A stretch of DNA of 64,000 nucleotides from Prorocentrum cordatum (taxonomy: Eukaryota; Sar; Dinophyceae; Prorocentrales; Prorocentraceae), in contig CAUYUJ010008114.1 of assembly GCA_963575745.1 (NCBI GenBank), positions 124,741-188,740 on the forward strand, written 5' to 3'. The notes beneath the pieces were generated by a model. The model did no database searches. It was not told the origin of the DNA and was given only the letters and a program-made list of their open reading frames with translations. Positions 42,970 to 53,850 of this stretch are shown here, one piece after another (the stretch's first letter is position 1; each line of letters starts with the position of its first letter). The position numbers were made by a program, and so were the translations under genes.

Positions 42970-43360
42970 GCATGGGGGCGCCTTCCCTTGAGCGACGTCG
43001 CGCGGCCCGCGCGCGCCCGCCAAGGCCTGGCCCTTCTGGCCTCTCCCCGCGCGCGCCGGCCGCGGCCCCCGCCCGACGACCCCTCGCTAGCGCGTAACGG
43101 GAGAACGCTTTCTCGTATTATCTCTGCCCGCGCGCGTCGTGGTCGTCTGCAGCTGCTTCGGCCCCCGCCCTGTCCCCTTCCTCTGCCTCTCCTTCCTCGT
43201 CCGGGGCCAGCGCCGCTGATCGCGCACTTGGGCGCGCGGGGGGGCATCTTGCCCTGGGCGGCGCCGCGCGGCCCGCGCGCGCCCGCCAGGGCCTGGCCCT
43301 TTCGGGCCCCGTCCGCGCGCTGCGGCCGGGGCCTCTGCCTGACGACCCTTCGGTAGCGCA
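42970..43360 (+). repeat. Direct duplication of about 125 bp after the recombinase
   Basis: Segments 42970-43096 and 43232-43360 share GGCGGCGCCGCGCGGCCCGC-like, GCGCGCCCGCCARGGCCTGG and GACGACCCYTCGSTAGCGC sequence in order. The spacing is about 263 bp. It may belong to the element's 3' terminal repeat. Confidence 0.65.
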
Positions 43361-43371
43361 GAGCTGGAGCA

Positions 43372-43404
43372 TGATGCTGATCGCGGCGATGATGATGATG
43401 ATGC

Positions 43405-43442
<38 letters not shown>

Positions 43443-43520
43443 TTGGTGATGATGAGGATTATTATGATGATGGTGATGATGCTGATGACGATGACGATGA
43501 TGATGAAGATCAAGATGAAT

Positions 43521-43552
<32 letters not shown>

Positions 43553-43605
43553 GATGATGACGGTAATGATGGTGATGCTCATGATGCTGGTTTTCGCGAT
43601 GATGA
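43372..43605. repeat. GATGAT microsatellite
   Basis: GAT/ATG repeat with GGT variants, just after the DIRS-like element. Confidence 0.95.
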
Positions 43606-43910
43606 CGTGGATGGCGACGATGGCGACGACGACAGTGAGGAGGAGGGTGAGGAGGAAAGGAGCGGTTCTGACCCGCGCCCGCCTGCAGCGCGCGAGAAGG
43701 AACGGAGGAGGGGGAGGAGGAGGAGGAGGAGGAGGAGGAGGAGGAGGAGGAGGAGGAGGAGGAGGGGAAGAAAAAGGCAGAGGAGGACGGGGGGGGAGGG
43801 GAGGAGGAAGAGGAAACGGAAGTTGAGGAGGAGGAGGGGGAGGAAGAGGAATGGGAGGATGAGGAGGGCGAGGAACAGCTGGAAAGGCCGACGGGGAGGA
43901 GACGGAAAAC
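43606..43910. repeat. GAC and GAG purine tracts
   Basis: GACGATGGC words, then GAG repeat (densest 43700-43765). Acidic frames are repeat translations. 43911-44470 shows no gene I recognise. Confidence 0.88.
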
Positions 43911-44471
43911 CCAGACCCCCGACGTCATGTTTTTCCACGACGAGGGCCCCCGAGGGTCTCCACGCATCCCCGGGGCCAGACTCTTCCTCCTGGCCAATGT
44001 TCAGCGGTGTCGGGACCCGGCGAGGGCGGGCTCCAGGGGCCGAACAGAGCCAAAAACTGTTTCCGTCGTGAATTCTTCACGTGGCGAGGGGGTCGAGGCG
44101 GGCGAAGGGGCCAGAAGGATGGCCGCCGTTGCCTCGAGCGGTTCTCCCCCCCTGAGATCGGGCGACGAAGCATGTGCTTATCCACTGCCCCCCTGCCGGG
44201 CCCCTCCTGGACCCAGGGGCTCTGTGCACGCCCTATTGGCCAAGCCAGAAGAGCGTGGCGTGTACACCGCTGCTGGGCTCAGGATGGCGCCGACGCCGAC
44301 GCCGACGGCGCCGTCGACGCTGACGACCCAATTCCCGCGTCCGTGGCTCTCCGAATTACACGTGTGCCATGGGAATGGATGAGACTGATAATGGTGAAGA
44401 TGAGGACGAGGTCTTCCGAGTTGGCTAGAACCGAGGCGCGCGCGTAACGCGCGAACGGTTCTATTGACGTA

Positions 44472-44535
44472 GTACATATGCCCACACACATACATGCATA
44501 TATATATGTATATTTGTGTATAGACAGACATGCAG

Positions 44536-44571
<36 letters not shown>

Positions 44572-44690
44572 TTGTACATACATACATGTGTTCGTACACG
44601 TATAGACACACATCCATGCAAACAAATATACGTACGTGCTCACATGCGTACGTACGTATTCACGCATGCACATACACACAACGATAATGA
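44472..44690. repeat. TA / ACATACAT microsatellite
   Basis: AT-rich run of TATATA, ACATAC and CGTACGTA words. 44691-44831 precedes the gap and is GC-rich with no assignment. Confidence 0.92.
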
Positions 44691-44831
44691 TATATCCTTA
44701 CGTAGTATTGGCATACCTATTTATTTTTCGTCCTGCGAGAGGCGGCCCCGAACCCTGCTGACGCCCGCGCGGGCGCCGAGCCGGGCCCGGGCGGCGAGGC
44801 CGACGTCGTGCCATCGCGGCCCTCCAGCGCG

Positions 44832-44931
44832 NNNNNNNNNNNNNNNNNNNNNNNNNNNNNNNNNNNNNNNNNNNNNNNNNNNNNNNNNNNNNNNNNNNNN
44901 NNNNNNNNNNNNNNNNNNNNNNNNNNNNNNN
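44832..44931. other. Assembly gap (100 Ns)
   Basis: Exactly 100 Ns, the conventional size for a gap of unknown length, so distances across it (including the 35-kb offset between palindrome copies) are not reliable. Confidence 1.
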
Positions 44932-45086
44932 CTCCATCAGCTGCGCCTCGTCGAGCGCGTTCCGGGGGCGCAGGGGTCCTCCCGAACGGCGGGCGGAGGC
45001 CCGAGTTAGGGCCCGAAGGCCAGGGAGCGAAAGGTCAGGGCCAACGTTCGGGGGGGGGGGGCAGTTCAGGGAGGGGGTGCAGTCAC

Positions 45087-45215
45087 CCCGCATGATAAGC
45101 ATGGGCAACCTTCCCCAGGGATGCCCTTGCATTCTTGCCCCCTCGGCCCATCCCTGGCCACTTTCGCTGGCCTCGCCCCTCTCGAAAAGCTTCGAAGTGG
45201 CCTTCCAAGGCCCCT
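45087..45215. repeat. Dispersed repeat, copy 2 (partner of 9507-9650)
   Basis: GCATGGGCAACCTTCCCCAG, CCTGGCCACTTTCGCTGGCC, CGCCCCTCTCGAAAAGCTTC and CTTCCAAGGCCCCTG match the 9507 copy in the same order and orientation. Confidence 0.75.
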
Positions 45216-45239
45216 GCTCGAAAAAGAAACAACGGCATG

Positions 45240-45395
45240 AACATAAACTGTCGGCGCTCCGCGCGGATTTCTTGGATCTGCGCTGGGCCCCCACCGACGG
45301 CGCCTCCAGCGCCGCCCCTGGCGCGCTCTGCGCGCCAGGGAGGGGGGTCCGGCGCAGATCCAAGAAATCCGCGCGGAGCGCCAAACGTTTATGTT
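45240..45395. repeat. Foldback hairpin element, copy 4
   Basis: The longest and cleanest copy. Left arm AACATAAACTGTCGGCGCTC then CGCGCGGATTTCTTGGATCTGC-like sequence, with complement ending GGAGCGCCAAACGTTTATGT. The loop holds GGCGCCTCCAGCGCC and GGCGCGCTCTGCGCGCC. Terminal ACATAAAC and GTTTATGT show the arms extend beyond the GC-rich part. Confidence 0.93.
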
Positions 45396-45446
45396 TATGA
45401 TGTGTTTTGCGAAGGCCTTACGGCCGGTGCCGCCGACCCTGAATGG

Positions 45447-45479
<33 letters not shown>

Positions 45480-45484
<5 letters not shown>

Positions 45485-45665
45485 AGCGCTCTCGGGGGCC
45501 TCTTCGGAGTTGTTTGGAGGCCTCTTGGGAGTCTCTTGGGGGCCGCTTGGGAGCCTCGTGGGGGCCTCTTGGTGCTTTCTGGGGGTCTGTTGGGGGCCTT
45601 CTTAGGGGCCTCTTGGAGGCTTCTTCGGGGCCTCCTAGGGGCCTCCTGGGAGCTTCCCAGGCCGA
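45480..45665. repeat. GGGGGCCTCTTGG degenerate tandem repeats
   Basis: About 12 units of 12-18 bp around GGGGGCCTCTTGGGAGC; related to 7141-7330. Just before it, GAC words at 45440-45485. Confidence 0.8.
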
Positions 45666-45822
45666 GTTGCCTGCGTCCTCACTGCACGTCCTTGTTCTGC
45701 GGGTAGCTGTGCCTTGCGGTGGGATCCGGCGAGGCATCGCATCGCCGAGATGGGGCTTTTGAGAAGGCCCACCCCGCCCAGGGAGGGTTTGGAGATGCGA
45801 TACCGTGTGCCTATCGTTACGT

Positions 45823-46045
45823 CAGACAGGTCCCTCTACAGGAGGAGTATTCCAAAATAGTAGAAAACAATTTTTGGGGATGAGTTTCCGACTATGTTTT
45901 GACAATGTTTGAATTTGTTTCGACTATAATTGGTTTTTGGGGATGATATGTTTTAGTATGTTTTGCATTTCTTGAATTTGTGTCGACTACTTTCTCCCCC
46001 CCGTTTTTCGCCCAACATCCGCCTGTCGGGGGACATGCCCGACCC
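45823..46045. mobile_element. Small TIR element of the GTCGGGC-TGTCCC family
   Basis: Left end CAGACAGGTCCCTCTACAGG then AGGAGTATTCC; right end CCAACATCCGCCTGTCGGGG then GACATGCCCGACC. AT-rich interior with repeated TATGTTTTGACAATG / TGTTTCGACTA words. No coding. Confidence 0.65.
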
Positions 46046-46139
46046 AAGCCTGTCGACGATGCTTCGGCGATGTAGCGCCGTCGCCGCCCCCAGACCTCCC
46101 TAGACACGGTCGCGTCGTAACAGAAATTACGGCGGGAGG

Positions 46140-46380
46140 TGTGTTGCAATGTTCGTCCTCCAGGGGCCCTCGCCGGGCTTCGGGACCGTCAAAAAAACAG
46201 GGCTCAGGAGGAAAAGCCCGTGCCGTGGATTCGGTCGGGACGTATTGGGGCCGAGACCTCTGGGTGTCGGGACCTCTTTCGGGCGACAACGACTCAGGTC
46301 GAGACCTCTGGGGGTCGACGTCATGAAACAAGCCACGGACGTCGGGGCACTGGGTTGGGCGCCCTGCGCGGCGATGCTGG
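46140..46380. repeat. CGAGACCTCTGGG degenerate repeats
   Basis: CCGAGACCTCTGGGTGTCGG, TCGAGACCTCTGGGGGTCG and GGGACCTCTTTCGGGCG words, with another at about 46712. No supported gene. Confidence 0.5.
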
Positions 46381-46385
46381 GCTCA

Positions 46386-46540
46386 CGTCGGGCAGGTCCT
46401 GATACAGGAGGAATACTCGAGAATGGTTTTAAAATAGTTTGGGGACGATTTTTCGTGCTCTTTTGTCAATTTTGGATTATTGTTGTAGTATGTTGTCCAT
46501 TTTTTCTTCCAAAATCAGCCGGGCTCCTCATCTGGCCACA
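46386..46540. mobile_element. Partial TIR element of the GTCGGGC-TGTCCC family
   Basis: Left end ACGTCGGGCAGGTCCTGATA then CAGGAGGAATACTCG, and an AT-rich interior (GTTTGGGGACGATTTTTCGT). The right end is degenerate (CTTCCAAAATCAGCCGGGCT). Confidence 0.5.
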
Positions 46541-46675
46541 TCGGCGATGCATCGGCGATGCGGCTCGATGTGGAGCTCGACTTGCTTCACGTCGACGTCG
46601 CCGATGCATCGCCGACGTCGACGATGCCTCGCCGGTGCATCGCCGATGCACCGCCGATGTATCGGCGATGCGACG
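46538..46675. repeat. GATGCATCGGCGATG short repeats
   Basis: Eight or more ATCGCCGATGCA / TCGGCGATGC words, mostly self-complementary pairs. A smaller group lies at 11805-11840. 46676-47934 contains a run of CTCGAGCTCG words (46890-46965) and no gene I can support. Confidence 0.7.
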
Positions 46676-47934
46676 CGATCATCCGACCCCATCTACCCCG
46701 ACCCCGTCTGGGAGGCCGAGACCTCTGGGGCTGTATGTTTTTGTTAAACATGGGCTGTATTGTTTTTGTGTTGGCTAGGGGTCGCTTATCATGCAGCCAT
46801 CCTCGCCAGGGTGGGGGGGTGGAGGGAGGAGTTAGAGATTCGTTTGAGGGAACCCTCATGGGGCCCACCCAGCTAGTCGTCTCCCGTCTAGTTCGACTCC
46901 AGCTCGACTCTCGCTCGAGCCCCTGCTCGATTTTCGCTCGCCTCGAGCTCGGCTCGAGCTCGACCCAAGTCCACGGACGTCCGACGAGCATCCCCCAGGA
47001 GGAGGGGGGACGATGCGAGGGTGGAGTCGGGCCGCGGACGTTGGCCGCGAGCCGTGAGCCTGTGCCGCCGGCGGTGCCGAGGCGCACGCGTTCCTCCGGG
47101 GCTCGTGCCCGAGGCCGCCAGGCCCTCGCAGGCCGCTCGGGTCCTCACGGGGGCACGCGCGTTGTAGCACGGCAGGTTCGCGTCGTGTCGACTGACCGGC
47201 GGCGACCTCGCCGCCAGCGTGCAGTGCTGCACGCCGCCAGCGCACGCCGCCAGCGATCCAGAATCGGGTCGATGTTGGGCGATCTGACGCTTCGGAAGCG
47301 ACCGATCGTTCAAGGTTGAAGGATCCCCGCGGTGTCAGAAGCTGGCGCCGAGGTCGGCACGAGACGGACCTGCCGGAGTCATCCCGATGCCTGCGCAAGC
47401 ATTTCCGTCGCCGACGAGTGTGCCAGATTGGAGCCGGCCGGGGGGCTGAGGTGGTCCATCCTTGGTTCCGCCCAGCACACAAGGTGGGAGGAAGGGTGCC
47501 CCTCGTCGCCACGGCTGGACGCGGCTCGAAAAGTGAACGGTTTTATTATTCGGCGTTTCGACAGTGGGCGGAAGGGAGGGGGTAGGGGGGGGGTCTGGCT
47601 CCGGACCTCTGTTTAATGCGACTGTTTGCAGCAGTGCGTCTTTTGGGGGAGGCTCCACCAGCTCGAAACAAGCGCCAAAAACAGCCAAGATCTACTTCAC
47701 GGGGGGTGGAGGGGGGGGCAAGGGCCCGCGCCGATCGGCAACAGAAGAAATAAGAAAACGATAACAAAACTGGTCAGTTTCGGCCCGGGAGGAGTCTGAG
47801 AACCGATGCTAAACGGATTTGCCCTCGTCCGCCTTTCTTGACCAGTTTTCTCTGGGCCCATCCAGCGCAGAACCCCCCTGGCCGCTTCCGGGTGCAAGAT
47901 GGCATAATGTTCGGTGGCGTCTGGACGCATACAG

Positions 47935-48092
47935 TTAGGTCGGGCTTGTCCCTCTACAAGAGGGATATCCGGAAATAGTCAAAACATAGTCAGGGGACGA
48001 TGTTTTTGCATTTTCGGATATTTTGGGCTACTTTTGGGGTACTTTTTATTTTTCGTCCAAAATCCGCCTGTAGGGGGACACGCACGACCTAA
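47935..48092. mobile_element. Small TIR element, cleanest boundaries of the family
   Basis: Left TTAGGTCGGGCTTGTCCCTC then TACAAGAGGGATATCC; right ATCCGCCTGTAGGGGGACAC then GCACGACCTAA. The outermost TTAGGTC/GACCTAA pair defines about 158 bp. AT-rich interior (GGGGACGATGTTTTTGC) shared with the copies at 45.8 and 46.4 kb. Confidence 0.8.
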
Positions 48093-48734
48093 AGCGAGTC
48101 CCTTGTGGAGTATGCGTGACCATTCTCTCTTTCCGCCCACGTGGGCGTTCCTTTTCTCGCAGTCCAGCGCTGCGGTGTTGGCGCCAGTGGTACGACGAGG
48201 TTTTCCCGTTGAGTGAATCGTCTAATTCGTGAAATCTGTCTGAAGCGCGTGGAGCTACAAGAACATGGCCAGCATACGACCCAATGTTGCAGACATGCTT
48301 GCAAGTTCTGTGTTTGAAGGCTTTGCTGACCCAGCTGAGGGAGGTGGAGAACATATGCAAGAAGTTATGTGCGTAGAGTTTTAGCGCCTTGACTATTCGG
48401 ATCATTCGACCGATTTGCGGTTGGGAGCAACTTTTGGACAGCGATGGTCACTGGCGGATCAACCTGTCTTAGCCCCACTTTCATTGTGGTGTGCATCTCC
48501 ACTGCAGTCGCTAGGAATGGTGATTCCAGGACTGCATGGGTTGCCCGCAGGACAGCCAATCAACTTCCTATCCGTTGCCACTTACACTCGTCTCGACTGG
48601 AGACCATTTTTTTTATCCACCCAAGGGATAACACATGTTACCCCCCCCCCTCCCCCCCCGTAACGGTAACGCCCCGACCCAGTCCAGTGCGCGATCCAGG
48701 GCAGCCTAGGCCTGTGGTGCACGCGGGCACTACT
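48093..48734. other. Left flank of palindrome copy 2, no gene recognised
   Basis: Mixed-composition sequence with small open frames but no motif. A C-run lies at about 48641-48658. Not homologous to the left flank of copy 1. Confidence 0.45.
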
Positions 48735-48794
48735 GGTGGGCTCCAGATGTGCTTGATCCAATTGTCAGCTCCGCCTCCTGCTGCTGGTCTTGTG
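48735..48794 (+). repeat. Truncated terminal motif of copy 2
   Basis: TGGGCTCCAGATGTGCTTGA then TCCAATTGTCAGCTCCGCC and TGCTGCTGGTCTTGT match 13374-13430 nearly perfectly, then homology stops abruptly. Confidence 0.85.
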
Positions 48795-48796
48795 TT

Positions 48797-48990
48797 GTTA
48801 CGATAGTCGTAATACTCATACTCCTAACTCCAATCTACTATCGTAATACTAACAAATTACCTTCTATATTTGTCAAGTCATACTAGAAAATCCGTATAAT
48901 CCTACACATAATGCAAAATCATGCATCCTAAAAAGTGAAAAGTAAAAATACTCAATAACCCAAAAGCATAAAAAATCCTCCTCCTACTCC
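48797..48990. other. AT-rich segment replacing part of the copy-2 left end
   Basis: About 190 bp of unusually AT-rich DNA (TTACGATAGTCGTAATACTC, CTACTATCGTAATACTAACA, TAAAAAGTGAAAAGTAAAAA) between the terminal motif and the CTC tract. Copy 1 has CTC repeat at this place. ACGATAGTCGTAATACT and ACTATCGTAATACT are related words. Confidence 0.7.
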
Positions 48991-49008
48991 TAAGCCTACC
49001 TCCCACAT

Positions 49009-49400
49009 CCCTCCTCCTCCTCCTCCTCTCCTCCTCCTCCGTCCTCCTCCTCCTCCTCCTCCGGCCTCCTCCTACCCCCCCTTCCTCCTCCTCCTCCTCC
49101 TCCTCCTCCTTCCTCCTCCTCCTACTCATCCTCCTCCTCCGCCTCCTCCTCCCCCTCCTCTGCCTCGTCGCCCTTCGGCGGCCTTCAGCGGCCGTCGGTG
49201 GCTTTCGGCAGCCCCTGGCGGCCCTCGGCGGCTTTCGGCGGCCCTCGTCGTGTTCCTGCTAAGTTCGCTTCCGATGTGCTTGATCCTGTTGCCAGCCCCG
49301 CCTCCTGCTACTGGTGTTGCACTGTGGTTCATGCCAAGTTGCACGGAGAGACCTGGAAAACAACTCCACATCCTCCTCATCGCGCTCCTTCTCTCCTTCG

Positions 49401-49464
<64 letters not shown>

Positions 49465-49655
49465 TTATCCCGCATCCCCCACAGTGGAAGCCTCTGTCTC
49501 ATGCCCATCTGCACTTGCATTTTGCATATGCTGCATTGCACTTGCATGGAATGCCATTGCATTGCATGGCATTGCATGGCATTGCATTACAACGCATGGG
49601 ATTGCATTTTTGTTGCGTCACTTCCCATTGCGCTGCGTTGCGTTGCGTTGAGAGT
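49009..49655. repeat. Copy 2 outer modules: CTC tract, subterminal motif, CT and ATTGC repeats
   Basis: CTC tract 49009-49160; CTTTCGGCGGCC units to 49245; subterminal motif 49246-49315; CT repeat 49390-49465; ATTGCATGGC repeats 49500-49655. Equivalent to 13430-14240. Confidence 0.9.
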
Positions 49656-51465
49656 TCCTCGCAACTCTGGGCTCCGAGCTGCCAGGGGCAATGTGGCCTG
49701 GCCCATTTCGCCTGACTCATCCTCGCAACTCTGGGATCCAAGATGCCACGCGCGAAGTGGTCCAGTCCATTTCGCCTGAAAGGTCCTCGCAACTCTGGGC
49801 TCAGATATGCCCCTAACCTGAGGATGTCCAGCCCGTTTCGCCTTAGACATACTCGCAACTCTTGGCTCAGACATGCCGAGCGCGAGGTGATCTGGAAAAG
49901 CTTATTTCAGACATTCTCGCCTGAGACATTCTCCTCAACTCTGCGAGATGCCGCGCGCGAGGTGGTCTGGCCAATTTCGCCTGAGACATCTTCGCAACTC
50001 TGGGCTCCCAAATGCCGCGCGCGAAGAGGTGCGGCCCGGCTCGCCTGAGGATCCTTGCAAATCCGGGCTCTTATATGTCCTGGATTAATGTGGTTCGGGC
50101 CCACTTCGCCTGAGACCTCCTCGCAGCTCTGGGTTCCGAGAAACCTCTCGCGAGGTGGTCTGGCCCATTTTCGCCAGAGGCATCATCGAAACTCTGGAAT
50201 CGGAAATGCTCTGACTGAGTTGGTCCAGCACGATTCGCCTGTGACATCCTCGCAACTCTGGGCTCAGATATGCCCTGACCTGAGGTGGTCTGGCCCCATT
50301 CGCCCGGGGCATACACGCACCTCCGAGATCCGAGATGCCAGGCGCGAGGTGGCCCAGTCAAACTCGCCTCAGACCTCCTCGCAACTCTGGGTTCCGAGAT
50401 GCCGCGTGCGAAGCGGTCCGGCTAATTTTGCCTGCGACATCTTCGCAACTCTGGGCTCCAAGATGTCGCGCGTGGGCTCAGGGATACTCTGACACAAGGT
50501 GGTCCAGCCTGTTTCGCCTGGGACATCCTCGCAACTCCAGGCTCAGAAATGCCGCGTGCGGGGTGGTCGGGCCCGTTTGGCCAGAGGCATCATCGAAACT
50601 CTGGGATCGGAAATGCTCTGACTGAGTTGGTCCGGCACGATTCGCCTGTGACATCCTCGCAACTCTGGGCTCAGATATGCCCTGACCTGAGGTGGTCTGG
50701 CCCCATTCGCCCGGGGCATTCACGCACCTCCGAGATCCGAGATGCCAGGCGCGAGTTGGCCCAGTCAAACTCGCCTCAGACCTCCTCGCAACTCTGTGTT
50801 CCGAGATGCCGCGTGCGAAGCGGTCCGGCTAATTTTGCCTGCGACATCTTCGCAACTCTGGGTTCCAAGAAGTCGCGCGCGGGCTCAGGGATACTCTGAC
50901 ATAAGGTGGTCCAGCCTGTTTCGCCTGGGACATCCTCGCAACTCCAGGCTCAGAGATGCCGCGTGCGAGGTGGTCGGCCCCGTTTCGCCTGAGACATCCT
51001 CGCAACTTTGGTCTCTGAGCTGTTGTGGCCTGAAGTGATCTGGCCCATGTCGCCAGAGACATCCTCACAACTCTGGGCTCGAAATTGCGACGCGTGAGGT
51101 TGTCCGGTCCGGTTCGCCTGAGACATCCTCGCAATTCTGGGCTCAGAGATGCTCCTGACTTGGGGTGATCTGGCCCATTTTCGCCTGAGACATCTTCGCA
51201 ACTCTGGGCTCAGACATGCTGCGCCCGAGGTCGCTTGGCCAATATGGCCTGATGCATCCCCGCAACTCCGGGCACAGAGATGATGCGCTCGAGGTACTCC
51301 GGCCAGATTTGCCTGATCCATCCTCGCAACTCTGGGCTCCAAAATGCCGCGCCAGAGATGGTCGGGCCAATTTCGCCTGAGACCTCTTCGCAACTCAGGG
51401 CTCCGAGATGCCGCGCACGAGGTAGTCCAGTCAGTTTTGCCTGAGACATCCTCACAACTGGGCTC
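49650..51465 (+). repeat. 64-bp tandem array, copy 2 left arm outer block
   Basis: Unit-for-unit equivalent of 14235-16050, the same number of units, with only scattered substitutions. Confidence 0.95.
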
Positions 51466-53850
51466 CGATGGGGCCAGGCCCAAACTTCCTGTTACACTAC
51501 AGTGCTAATATCGAGTTGTGCCCCAGGAGGGGTCCAGGCGCCCCTGCCCCGAGGGGGCAGTTAGCCGGCGCCGAGGCGAGAACATGAATTTCGGACACGC
51601 CCTGGTACACGTTGAAATCTCCAGCGAGAGGAGAACTTCGAGGGCGAGGAGGAGAACCAGGAGAACGAGGTGGGGCGAGAAGAACCAGGAGGAATAACAT
51701 CAGGAACGCGATGGTGATAACGAGGAAAATAAGAGGACGAGGAAGAAGAAAGACGAGGAGAAAGAGGAACGGGATGACGGGGGGAGGAGAAGGAGGGGGA
51801 GGAGAAGGAGGTTTGGGAAGGGGGAAAGGGCAAGAAGCATGGCAAAGAGGACGATGCCAGCAATGACGACGACTGTGATGATGACAAGGGCGCAGGCAAA
51901 TCAGGGGCGGGAGGTCGATGATTCGGTGGACGCGCAAACAATGTTTGGAGCCGCCCTGGCTCAAAATCGCTGTCGGGGATGCTGGACTGAGCCTATAAAT
52001 CGGTATGTTGGTGATGCTTCTCCGCCTCGTCACCATCCTTGTCCTGGTCCTCTTTCTGCTGCTGCCTCCTCCATCTCCCCCCGTACTCCTCCTGCTCCTC
52101 CTTGCAGCCCCCTCTCTCCGACTGTGCGAATGTTGATGCTAAGAACGGTTCTGCGCCTGTCGGTACCAGTATCGCTATCGATACCAGTACCGATGCCGGT
52201 ACAGGTGCCGGTACCAAACCATGATCGGCATCGGTATTTCAACAGAAGATACAGCCAACACCAACAGCTTTTCGCTTCCGATCGAGCCCCCTGCCCCTGG
52301 GGTCTTAGGCGTTTGCCGCATTCTACGCGTTCTCGGCAAGGCCAACCCAGCGGCCCTGCTGAGAGCACGTGGCGCGGCGAACGTCTAGGATCTACACGGC
52401 GGCGTCTGCTGAGATGAGGTTAGCGCTGTAGGGGTCTTCCCACCGAGGCACGCGGGTGCCTCTGCTGAGAGGACGTGGGTCTGACCCTGGGATCGTCGTC
52501 TGGCCCTGATGAAACAAGCTCTACTTGGAGGGCGTCGTCTCATCGCGCCCCGCGGGCGATCCCGGGATCAGGCCCGCGCCTTCTCAGCAGAGGCACCCGG
52601 GTGCCCCTGCTGAGAAGAGTCTTGCAGCGCAGACTTTCTCTCAGCAGAGGCCGCCGCGTAGATCTCTTGGGCGTTTGCCGCGGCCTCGGCCGGCCGTCCG
52701 CTTCTGCCGCGGCGGGCGGCCGGCCGTTCATCCGATTCGTCTTCGTCGCAGTCGTCGCCGTCGTCGTCAGGACCCTCGTCGTTGTCGTCGACGTTATCAT
52801 CATTATCATCGCCATCGTCGTCATCATCATCATCGTCCTTATCATCATCGTGGTCATCCTCATCACCACCGTGCTCATCATCAAATTCACTCGCAATCAA
52901 CTTCATGACGAATCATTGCAAACGTTGTCGTCGTCACCTTGAGCGCCGATGCCGTTGTGATATATTGCAGTCGTCATGGTCGGCGGGTCGCCGCCATCGT
53001 TGCGATCCACCTCGTCACGGCAATCATATTATTCATCTTCATCCTCCGCTGTATATTCCTCTGCCTTCTGATACTCTGCGCATCTGCGGCCCATCTGATC
53101 CTCTTTAATTCATCCTTGGACAAGCGTGGAAAGTGAGGAGCGAGAAGTGTGTGTGTGGGGGGGGGACGGCGGGCGAGACGTGAGAAAAGAGCAGGACGTG
53201 GAGGAGCAGCGGAGGGATGGGGGATGTGAGGGGCAGCAGTAGCAGAAGGATGACGCGGAGCAGCGACGAAGGAGGAATATATTAAGGCCAGGGTCCAGCA
53301 TCCTCATCAGCGACTCTAGATTTAATGTGGCTTCAAAACTTGTTCTCGTCCTCCGAGTCACCGTCCTCCTGTTCCTGATTTGCGTGCGCCCTTGTCGTTA
53401 TCAATGTCGTCGTCGTTGTTTATGTCGCCGTCCTCATCGTGTTTCTCGCCGCCCACCCTCCTACGCAACCTCATCGCCCTCCCTTCTCCTCCGCATCCTC
53501 ATGCCGTTCCTCCGACTTCTCGCCGTTACTTTCCTCCTCCTCCTCTTTATCATCATTCTCATCATCGTGCTCCTGATGCTCTTCCTCATCCGGGTTCTCC
53601 TCGCCCCTCCTCGTACTCAAAGTTATCCTTCTTGCCTTCATATTTCTCCTTTCGCCGGAGATTTCCTCAACATATATATATATATATATTCTGGCCTGGC
53701 GCTCCCGCCTGAGACGTCCTTCCACATGAATCAGAAATCCGGCTCTCGCCTCGGCACGGTTAACTGCCCCCTCGGGCCAAGGGCGGTTGAACCCCTCCTG
53801 GAAGACGACTCGATAACTAGTCGTGTGGTCCTGGCACGTCTGGGAGCCCT
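51465..53850. repeat. Inner palindrome, copy 2 left arm
   Basis: Equivalent of 16050-18430; centre near 52515. Differences from copy 1 include a shorter CTC segment near 52115, an extra GTGTGTGTGGGG segment near 53145-53165, and a longer TA run at 53671-53689. Confidence 0.88.

Larger units (their letters stand above)
33924..43360 (+). mobile_element. Degraded DIRS-like (tyrosine-recombinase) retroelement
   Basis: A very GC-rich plus-strand series of coding relics in the order ORF1/Gag-like, reverse transcriptase, RNase H, long linker, tyrosine recombinase, broken by many frameshifts and stops. This order and the recombinase instead of an integrase are what defines DIRS-like elements; the wording of several motifs is familiar to me from dinoflagellate gene models. 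It starts at or just inside the end of palindrome copy 1 and ends in a 125-bp duplicated segment before the GAT microsatellite. Its true termini are not resolved. It is inferred to be non-functional. Parts are listed separately. Confidence 0.6.

Noticed and set aside
46876-46990. Array of CTCGAGCTCG words as a regulatory array
   Set aside because: Irregular spacing, low complexity, and no neighbouring gene; recorded only as a degenerate repeat.
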